Below, piece after piece: positions 19,004 through 29,200 of a stretch of DNA of 45,679 nucleotides. Under the pieces are notes generated by a model, which searched no databases, was not told where the DNA came from, and saw nothing but the letters and a program-made list of their open reading frames with translations. This DNA comes from Planctomycetota bacterium (GTDB taxonomy: Bacteria; Planctomycetota; UBA11346): the NCBI GenBank assembly GCA_013696105.1, contig JACCZE010000189.1, positions 1 to 45,679 of the forward strand, in the 5' to 3' direction. The position numbers and the translations under genes were made by a program. The first letter of the stretch is position 1. Every line of letters starts with the position of its first letter.

Positions 19004-20191
19004 ATGCACGCACGCACGCCGGTCGTCATCGCCCTGGCGTTGCTGTCTCTGGCCATCGCCGGATCTGCCGCCGAACCCGCTGCACCCCAGGCGAAAACCG
19101 CGTCGCTGCAGCCGCGCGTCCTGACGTTGGCGGGCACTTGGATCGACGGTGCTGCCACCATCGCATCCGGATCGCTCTCGGTCGGCGGCCAGGCGATCCC
19201 CCTCGACCGCATCATCGCCCTGGAATTCCCCGCCAATCCGCCGCCCTCGTCCGTCGACCGGGCGGTGGCGCTGCAGAACGGCGACGTTCTCACCGGTTCC
19301 GTCCAGAGCCTGCAATCGAGCAAGTTGCAATTCCTCAGCGACTCCCTCGGAGCCATCACCATCGCGATCGCGGATGTGCGCAGCCTGTCGTTCCGTCCCC
19401 AGCGGCTGAGCGATCTCGGGAGAGGTTCTTTCCAAGGAGTCCATCTGGTCAATGGCGATCGCATCGCCGGCCGGATCGAGTGGATCAACGACGAGTTGAT
19501 CGGCATCGATACCGGCAAGCGCATCCAGAAGGTACCGATCCGCAGCGCCTTGCTCTGGAGCGCGGCGGCATCCGCCAAAGCGCCCGGCAGGCAATGCGTG
19601 CGCCTGGCAAACGGCGACCGCCTGAGCGGCACGGTGCAAGCGCTCGATGCCGAAAAGCTCCAGCTGCAGGGGACGATCGGCGGCGACGCTGCGATCCCGG
19701 CGGCGCGGGTCAGCGCGCTCTGGAGCGAGGGTGCCGTCCTGGTGCCGTTGAGCACGCTGCCTCCCGCCGAGTCGAAGCAGGTTCCGCAGTTCGACGAATC
19801 CTTTCCACCGACCTCGGATCGTGATCGGTCCGGATCGTTCCTCACCTGCGGAGACCACCGCTACGAGCGCGGTCTCGGATGCCATGCACGCTGCGAGATG
19901 ACCTGGGATCTCGCCGGAGCGTACGCCACGCTGGTCGGTGAACTCGGACTCGATGATCGCGCCGGCGAACGTGGCCTCGCCACCATCACCATCACCGCCG
20001 ACGGTGCGGTCGTATTCGAGAGCGGGCCGATCGCACATGGACAGGCCCCGCTGCCGCTGTCGGTGTCCCTGGCCGGCGCCAAGCGGCTGCAGCTCGTCGT
20101 CGATTTCGGACCAGACGGCTCATCGCTGGGCGATGCCGTCGATTTCGGCTGGGCCGTCCTGGTGAAATCCCGGGCCGACGCCCCGCATTGA
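19004..20191 (+). CDS. Secreted NPCBM/NEW2-domain protein with three NGD-type beta repeats
   Basis: This 395-residue protein is read from ATG 19004, one base after the upstream stop. A signal peptide (VVIALALLSLAIAGSAA) leads into an N-terminal region with three similar beta units around residues 92, 151 and 204. They contain NGDVLTGSV, NGDRIAGRI and NGDRLSGTV, each ending in a strand such as VRSLSF, IRSALLW or VSALW. The C-terminal part (about 263-395) matches the NPCBM/NEW2 fold: RYERGLGCHARCEMTWDL, VGELGLDD, and VFESGPI ... LQLVVDFGPDG. NPCBM modules bind carbohydrate in glycosidases, but no catalytic domain is present here. It is probably an envelope protein recognising a glycan. Its position just before the giant secreted protein suggests they work together. 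Confidence 0.85.
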   Translation: MHARTPVVIALALLSLAIAGSAAEPAAPQAKTASLQPRVLTLAGTWIDGAATIASGSLSVGGQAIPLDRIIALEFPANPPPSSVDRAVALQNGDVLTGSVQSLQSSKLQFLSDSLGAITIAIADVRSLSFRPQRLSDLGRGSFQGVHLVNGDRIAGRIEWINDELIGIDTGKRIQKVPIRSALLWSAAASAKAPGRQCVRLANGDRLSGTVQALDAEKLQLQGTIGGDAAIPAARVSALWSEGAVLVPLSTLPPAESKQVPQFDESFPPTSDRDRSGSFLTCGDHRYERGLGCHARCEMTWDLAGAYATLVGELGLDDRAGERGLATITITADGAVVFESGPIAHGQAPLPLSVSLAGAKRLQLVVDFGPDGSSLGDAVDFGWAVLVKSRADAPH

Positions 20192-20217
20192 CCGCTCCCT
20201 GCGATTCGCGTGGATCC

Positions 20218-23200
20218 ATGAGAACTTCCGTCCTACTGCTCCTGTCCGTGCTGGCGTGCGTCGCCAGCCTCGACGCCGTCGACATCGCTTGGCCCGCGAC
20301 CACCCACGGTGACGCAGTTCCCGAGGGTTGGGATATCCATCGCGCGAAGGAGTCGAAGGGAGCGATCAGGTTCGACCACGGACAGGCGCTCCTATCTTCC
20401 GAACCCGCATCCCACGTTCACCTGGTGCGCAAGGTCGGGATCAACGGCAGCGATGCCGCGCCGCTGCGGGCCCAGTGCACGATCGCGTCGGAAGACGACA
20501 AGATGCTCAAGGGCCTGCCCACCTGGATCGGGCTGTATTGGGACGCGACGCACGTGGTCTGCATCGGCCTGGGGGCGAACCGGCTCAATACCGAACTCGC
20601 GCCGTGGGAGCATTCCCAGCGCAAGGCCTGGTGCTCGTTGGTCGATGGAGAGAAGCGCGAGACCAAGCCCGCTGATTTCGTGCTCTATGGCGCAGAGTCG
20701 CCAGGTCATTTCCGCATCGTCGTGACCACGCGCGCGATCTCGGCGCAGGCCAGCCGTGACGGCGTCTCGTGGCGCGAACTCGCCAGCCTCGAGCGCAAGG
20801 CCGGCAGCTTCGAAGGCCCGCCGGCAAAGGTGATCCTCGGCCGCGGCTGGATCGCGGATAAGCCTGATCCGGCGAACCTGGATCTGGACGCGGACATCGG
20901 CGACCTCAAGAACACCGAACTGATCGCCTATCGTTTCGACCGCGTCTCGATCACCAACGAGCTGCCCAAGGTCCCGCCGCGGGCCCCCGCCGGATACAAG
21001 AAGTCCGGAACCTGGGAGGACACGCTCCTGCCGATCACCCTTGCGAACGCGACGCCGAAGTGGCAGCTCCTGGGACCCTTCCAGCGCGGCGATCCCGAAT
21101 ACGACCCCAAGATGGGGGTCAAACCGGGACAGATGTTCCAGTCCCTCACCGGCGCCAAGGGCACCAAGGGCACCTGGGTTCCCCACGATCTGGGTGACAA
21201 TCCGGACAATCGGCTGATCGACCTGCGCGCGCTGCTCAAGATCACCGCCAAGGAGCAGGTCGGAGTCGCGGCGACCACGATCACCGTGGACCAGCCGCGC
21301 CTCGAGCGCTTCATCTTCTATGGCGGGCAGGCGGTCCACCTGTTCCTCAATGGACGTCGGATCGCGACCTCGTGGCGCGACGAAGGCTGGCTCATCGTCG
21401 ATCCGCTGATCGCCATGGCGCCCTTGGTCAAAGGCGAAAACACCGTCGTCGCGATGGTCGACTCGGGATACGGAACGTTCTCGAGCATCCATTTCCGTCA
21501 TGAGATCGGCGACTCGCTGGCGCGCATCGCCTTGAATCGGCAGCTGATCGGGGATTTCCCCGATGACGCGGACTTCGGCATGCCCGCCATGCAGGAGAAC
21601 GCGCGGCTGTGGGAAGCGATGGGGTGCGCCGCCCAGGCGGTGGACGCATGGGGAGAGATCCTCGCGCGTGATGGCTTGCCGCTCGCCCAGGTCAGCACGG
21701 CCTGCTTCGAACGCGCGCGTCTGCATCGGCAGATGCACGACACCGACGGTGTGATCGCCGATGTCGAGGATCTGGCACAGCGCCAACTCAAGGAACGCGA
21801 CGCTGCCGACTCGGTGTCCTCGCGTCTGACCGTCGCCCGGCTGTGGGAGCAGATGGGCTTCCTCGACCGCAGCCTCGCGGTGATCGACGACGTGGTGAAG
21901 CAGACCGATCTCGATGCCTTGCAGCTGATCGACGCATACCTCGAACGCAGCCGCCTGCATCAGCTCCTGAAGAAGGACGCCGAGGTCGCCACCGACCTGC
22001 GCGAGCTCTCCACGAGATTGCCGCCCGACCACGATGAGCGCTTCGAATTCCTCCTTCAGTCGTTGGAGCTCGAGCTGCGTGCGAACAAGACCTCTGGACT
22101 CGACCGCGAGATCGCAGAGATGTCCAAAGCCAAGGACGCTCCACGAGAGCGCCTCGCCCGTCTCCATGCGCTGTATTCCGGTCGTTGCGAGGAGATCGGC
22201 GACACCGCCCAGCGGGTGGCGTATCTCCAGCACGTGATCGATCACAGCGTCTGGCAGACCGATTACGACGATGTGCAGGTCGAAGTCGCCGAAGCCCTGC
22301 TGCTCCCTGCAAAGGAATCCAAGGAGGTCAAGGAACCCGCGAAGGATGCGGCGCCACCGCAGCCGAAGCTGCCTGACGCGAAGATCGTGCGTGACGCGGT
22401 CGAACGCTACCGCCTCGCGCTCGCGCGCATCGGCGCGAATCGTCCGACGGTCCTCGCTGCAGCCGAAGCCGTCCAGACGGCGCTGGCGTCTGATCCGGGC
22501 AAGGCGCTGGCGCTGGCGCGGTCGGCATACCTGCGTGCATGCCTGGCCGAAAGCGCGGTCGGCGATCGTTTGCTGAAGGATTCGGTCAGTCTCAGCAGCG
22601 GCCTCGGCGCCAAGGCGATGGAGCAATTCGGAGCTGTACGCGATTGGCAGGTGGTGGGGCCGTTCGAGAATGCCAACTGGTCGGCCTACGCGCGCGAAAT
22701 CATCCCCGCTGCCGCCGTGGACACCGGGAAGCCGGTCGAAGGCAAGGCTTGGCAAAAACCCGGAGCGGAATTCTACGGTCCTACCGGCCTCGACTTGGCG
22801 AAACTGCTGAAGATCGACAACCAAGTGGCGTTCGTCACCAAGCGCATCGACGCTGAAACCCCCTTCGATGCCGAGCTCGCATGCGGTGCCGACGACGGAC
22901 TGATCGTGTGGTTCAATGGCAAGAAGATCCACGAGGACCGCATCCAGCGCGGCGTCGTCCCGGGTTCGCTGCGATTCCCGGTGCGCTTCGAGAAGGGCGC
23001 CAACACCATCCTGGCGATGATCCAGAATGGCGCCGGCGGGTGGGGCATCGAGATGAGCATCGACCCGGGAGCCTCGCTCGGACTGAGCAGGTTGCTCGCC
23101 GAGATGGATCGCGCACCCGAGGCGCGCCGCGATCAGTGCCAGATGCTGTTCAAGCTCGCGGACGATGCGCAACAGGCGAACCAGTTCGACGAGGCGCTGG

Positions 23201-26200
23201 CATTCGCCCAGGCGATCATCCGCAGCTGCCCCGACCGTCTCGACCTGCAGATCGAGGCGACCAACCGCACGATCGCCAGGGCGCAGACGTCGTCGGAAAC
23301 GATCACATTCGAGCCGCTCGCAGCCTGGATCGAGAGCCTGGCAGCCCGCCGAGCGGTGCCCGAGAAGGACAAGGTGATCGCGGATTTCCGCTGGCGCATC
23401 GCCACGGCCATGCGGACCGCCGGTGAACTCCAGGCGACCGCCGAGGAACTGCGGCTGATCCGTCGCACCAGCATGCAGAGCGACGCTCAGGTGCGCGTGA
23501 TGGTCGAACAGGCACAGCTGCAGCGCATCGCCGGCTATCCCCAGGCCGCGGCCGTGATGCTGCGACAGGCCCTCGAACGCGGCATCACCGATGCCGAGGT
23601 GCACAAGCGCGCGTCGCAAGGTCTGGCTGCAATCCGCTCGCTCAAGAGCGAGACTCCCATCGGCGACAGTTCCCTCGACGCCGCCACCATGGTCGCGACC
23701 GCTGATCGCGTCGCCGCCTCCAACGATGTCGAGCGCGCGCTGAAATCCTATCAACGTGCGATCGAACAGCACGGCCGGGAACTCTATCGTCTCAGTCCCG
23801 ACAAGGTCGTCGGCGTCGGCGAATATTGCCTGGATCGCATCCGCGCCCTCGGACCGGCTGGCATCACGGGCTACCGCCAGCTCTTCGACGCGCGCGCCAA
23901 GGATCTGTATCAGCTTGCGCTCGAAAATGGTTCACCCGATAGCCTGCAGGACGTCATCTCGACCTATCGCTTCAGCAGTGTCGCCGACGATGCGCTCAAC
24001 CGGCTCGCCAGCTGGTGCTTGGATTCAGGCGCTTATGAGCGCGCGAGCGGTCTGCTCAGCCAGCTGCTCGCGGACCATCCCGATACCGATCTGCCCGCAG
24101 CGATGGTCCTGGCCAAGTACGCGTACGCCGCGGAGGCGGCCCGCAACCCGTTGGGCGCGCGCAAGGCGCTCGACATGCTGGGACTGAAATTCCCGAATGC
24201 GCAACTAACCATCTCCGGAAAGCAGGTGGCGGTGGGGGATTGGATCGCCCAACGGCGCACAGCGCTCGACGCCGGCGATCCGCGCGCACTCTCCGCGCTC
24301 GGGGTCGGCAGCGGTTCACGGCGCACCGGTTACCGTCCCTACTCGCCGATACCCGGCCCATGCACCATCGAGACGGAATTCCCCCAGGACCCGAGCGACA
24401 TCGCCGGGGTCTATCGCTTCCTGCCATCGCCCTATCGCCACATCGCCATCGATGGCGCCATCGACGGCGGCCTGGCGTGCTTCCACACCTTGGATGAGAC
24501 CTTCGCGATCGACCTCGCGGACGGGCGCCTGCGTTGGCGATCGCGCGTTCCGTTCCCCACGCTGCGCCGCGCGGAGCGTCAACCGGAGTTCGGCGGTCTG
24601 CCCGAGACCATGACCGCGATCCAAGATGGGCTGGTGTTCGCACGAGCGCTGCGCCGATCCATCGACGCCACCGATCGCTTCGCCCTGGAAGCGCGAGAAC
24701 TCGCTACCGGTCGCCTGCTGTGGTCGAGCGAATGCCTGGACGGCTTGTCCGACGCATCGATCGCGAGCTCGCCCGCGACCTCCGCGGGTACGGTGTACGC
24801 CGTCGCCCAGCAGGTCGACGATCGCTACCGCCGTTCGGTCGTCGCGCTCGAAGCCGACAGCGGACGGGTGCTGTGGCGCACCCCCTTGATGCCGGGGACA
24901 CCCGGCCTGTCGCTCACGCGCCAGCAGGACCTCTACCTCGGGGATCATCTCGCCGCTCCGTCGCTGATGGGCAACGACGTGTATGTCTGCACCGATGCCG
25001 GGAGCCTCGTCGCCCTGGATGCCACCAGCGGCGCCATCCGCTGGATCGCCACCTATCCGCATGCCTGGTTGGATGCCAACGAGAGCAGGCGCGCGATACG
25101 CCAGCTCGGGAATCGGGCCGCCAGCCGGGTGATCGTCGGTCAGAAGTCCCTCTACGTCGCACCGCGCGATTGCCTAGCGGTGCTGTCGGTGCAGCGCTCC
25201 AACGGCGACATCCTCTGGCAGCAACCGCTGTCCGATGCCCTGGCCCTGGTCGGCATCGCGCCGGATGTCGCCGGCAGCGACGGACGTCTGATCCTCCAGG
25301 GGCGCGGGCTCGCGTGCTTCGACACCGCGACCGGCAAGGATCTGTGGCGCTGGCTGCCGCGCGCTGGCGGGGCGCTGCACGGGATCGCGTCGCTCGGCGG
25401 GGGGTTCGCGTACGTCTCATCCGAGTCTGGCCTGCATCGGATCCGCCTGACCAACGGCACGCTGCACGCTTCCACCCCGTGGAGCACGCTCGGCATCACC
25501 GTCAGCGGCAGCGATGGTCCGATCGGCAACCTGATGCTGCTTCCCGACCGCATCGTCGCATTCGGCGACCGCAGAGTGGTGGTATTCGGGGCTGCAACGG
25601 CCGAGATCGACGCGAAGAATCCAGCACCCGCCCCGAAACATGCGCGCTTGGCGATCGGGGACGACAGCCCGCTCGCGCTGGCCACGACAACGGCCACCAT
25701 CCCGGATCTGTCGGGGGGCCTGGCCTTGCGCTGGCATCTGGGAACCGACCTCGGGAAAGCGATCATCGAATCGACTTCCGCCGGCGATCAGATCTACGTG
25801 CTCGGCGGCACCAGCCTGTCGGCGATGGACCTGACCAAGAACGAACTGCTCTGGCGAACGACGATCGCTGCGGGATCGTTGCGCGTGGTGGCGGGACCGG
25901 GCCTGCTCGTCGCGGCATATCCGCACCATCTGTGCGCCTACGATTCCCGCACCGGAGCGAGTTTATGGACCGTCGCCGAGGCCATCGGCGATTCGGGGTT
26001 CGGACTCGAGTACGGACCCGATGAACCGCATTACGCTGAGATCACCGTGTCCGACAAGGCCGTCTCGGTCAGGCGCAAGGGCGCGAACCGCATCCGGGTC
26101 CTGGATGCGAAGACGGGTCGCGAGACGACCACGGTATCCTATGCGGGAGCGGTCGCGGCGACGGTGCAATCGGGCGACGATCTGGTCACGATCGTGCGCG

Positions 26201-29200
26201 TCGGCGGCATGCTCGCTGCCGAAGGCACCAGCCTCGCCACGGGACTGTCGACCTGGCGAGTCGCCCTCTCTCCGGATCTGAAGGAGCAGAAGCTGCTGCA
26301 GGCGCTTCCCGCCAAGGACGGCAAGACGCTGTACCTGTTCAGCGACAACAACGCCATCGGCGTCGACCTCGCAGGCAAGCGCGAGCTCTTCGCGCAGAGC
26401 ATCCCGATCGGCTATGCGATCTACCCGTACATAGACGCGGGCCGACCGGTGGTGTTCGCCGAGCGTGGCGATGTCGAGTGGTATTCGATGATCTTCGATC
26501 CCGCGAGCGGCAAGTGCCTGCTCGAGGAGAAGGTCGAAAAGAACTGGGTCCCCTTCCCGCACAGCGCGCTGCAGTGCTCGGGTGATCGCGCCGTGAACAT
26601 CTCGATCCAGCGCGTCCCCGGCCATTACACCACCATCTGCCGCAGCCTCTCGACCGGCAAGGACCTGTGGACGATCGACCGTGCCGAACAATGGTCGCGC
26701 AAGTTCGTGCAGGTGGTGGTCACTCCGACGCACGTCGTCCAGATCTGGTTCGCCTACCAGACGAACCTCCTGGGGTACACCCTGATCGACATCGAAACCG
26801 GCAAAGTCCTCGCCGAGGGCGAGCTGCCCGGCAGCGTCCCGGCGGTGAAGGACTTCCCCGCCACCTTCCTGGCCGGCCAGCTGGTGTACGGAAGCCACCA
26901 GGGATTCTATTCCGTGGCCGGACTTCCGAGCGGAGCGCAGCGCGAAGCCGTGCTCGCCGGTATCCGCGACGGCAAGCCGCCTGAGAGCGAGTCGCTGCGC
27001 GCAGGACTGTCGGAGTTCGCGGCCGTGGTGGCGAGGGAGACGCGCTTGGTGCTGTCGACCGCGAAGCCCATGACCGTCGATGGCAGGCTCGACGACTGGA
27101 CCACCATCGAACCGATCTCCATGAATCACTGGACGCGTCGACGTGGCTCCGACGCGTCGGGCAGCGCCGCGGCGCGCCTGCGCCTGACCTGGGACAAGCG
27201 CAATCTGTACATCGCGGTCGATGCCGAGGACGACGTCCTGACCTCGGTCGCACCCGGACAGAGTCCGATCGAAGGCGACAGCCTGTCCGTGGCGATCGAC
27301 AGCGATCTCGATGGCTTCAACCGAAACGATGCGTCGAAGCTCATCGTTCTTCAGCTCGCGTTGGTCGATGGGCAGACGCGCCTGACCCAGGCTTCGGGAC
27401 GGTCGCTCGATCTCGGCGACGACGGCCGACCCGAAGCGCGCATCGGCCGCACCGCCAAAGGCCTGGTCTACGAGATCGCCGTCCCGTGGGCCAGCCTCCG
27501 CTCTGCCGCCGACCAGCGTCCGGGTTCGGTGGGCATGGCGATCGGCGTCGCGATAACGGATCGCGATCGCACCCGGGCGGACAGCGCGCTGGAGTGGGGA
27601 AACGCGCTGACGCGCGGACTCCAGGCTCGCCTGCTCAAGCCGTTGGCCTTCGTCGATCTGACTCCCGAGCTGATCGAGCAGTACCGCTCCCTGATCGCCA
27701 TGCTGCCGTCGCACGCGGTATCCTGGAAGCTGCTGCAGCGCCTGGGCGATGCCGCCACTGCGAAGGCGGGAATACCCGGCCGCATCGCCACCTACGAGCA
27801 GTTCCTCAACGAACATCCCGAGAGCGCACACGCCAAGGGCATCATCGACGAGATCGGCCGCCTCCACCAGCAGGCCGGCGACAAGGACCCGGCTCCCAAG
27901 CTGGCGCCGCTGTTGGCCAAGACCTCGGGGGCCAAAGCCGTATTCGAACCTGCGGTGCTGCGGCGGGAAAAGCTGCTCAAAGCCGCGAATCTGATTCCCG
28001 ATGGCGACGACGTCATGACCTTCCTGTACGAGGTGGAGGCGCTCCTGCACAAGGGGCAGCAGGGGACGTGGAAGGGCGTCCACGGGGCCGACGGATACGT
28101 GCTCGCCGGCGACACGGTGAAGCCTCCGTCCTATGCCAAGGTCACGATCACCGGCCATCAGGATTACGTCTGGGCCCCGACCACGCCCGACGAGCGCGCA
28201 CTGCAGAAGGCCGGTGCCGACGACCGCATCGCGGCCTGCTGGTACGTCGACGGGACCATCACCGTGGACCTCGATCTGACGGATGGAGCTACGCACCGCG
28301 TGCGCCTCTACTGCCTGGACTGGGATTCGGGCCGCGCCAACGCGATCCAGATCGCGAAGGCCGCGGATGGCGCCGTGATCGATGGTCCGCGCACCATCGG
28401 GGGATTGAACAACGGCTGCTGGGCGGTGTGGGACATCAAGGGCCATGTGAAGGTCACCCTGGCGAAGGCAGGTGCACACAATGCCGTCCTCAGCGGCATC
28501 TTCTTCGACCCAGTGCCCAAGGACGCCAAGCCGGTGACCGGCGACATAGCCGCCGCTTTCGTCTCGGACGACAGCATGCCGGCGAACTGGTTCGACAAGA
28601 ATCTCGCCCTCTACATGGATTGGATCCGCGCCAATCCCACCAGTCCGCAGGCCTTCCGTCCCCTGGTGCGCGTGCGCGACTGGATCGCGGAGATCAGCAA
28701 GGGCGACAAGCAGCGTGAAGCCATGGCCGGCTGCGAACGCCTGATGGACGAGGTGAACTTCTCACGCAGTCAGCGACGTGCGTTCTACGACATCGTCGGC
28801 GTCTCGATCCCGCAATGGCGCGCGCTCGGGTATTTCGATCCCCAGAAGGGTGCCGAAAGCCTGCATGAGACCCTCGCTCCCGAAAAGCGACCGGTCGACG
28901 TGGATGATCATTTCGTCGGCATCCGCAATCGCGACCTGGTGTGGCGGGACCTGCGCAGCTTGGCGGACTGGTCGTATCCCGTGAACATCCTGGGCGGAGT
29001 GCCGCCCGAGGCCAAGCCGGCGGTATGCTACCTGTATACCCGCTTCGAATGCGCGACTGCCCACGACGCCTACGTGATGTTCGGCGCGCGCAGCCCGGCC
29101 CTGATGTGGGTGAACCGCAAGCGCGTCGGTCCGGTGCTGGCCTGCGGTCCGTATTCACCGCGCTCCGAGTACGCCATCGCGGTGCACCTGGACAAGGGCA

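Noticed and set aside
20392-23772. A 1126-codon open frame antisense to the giant gene
   Set aside because: Long antisense frames are expected in high-GC genes. The translation has no recognisable domains and is a shadow of the plus-strand protein, whose domains are clear.
25963-28479. An 838-codon open frame antisense to the giant gene
   Set aside because: It is the same kind of shadow: no binding site and no domain.
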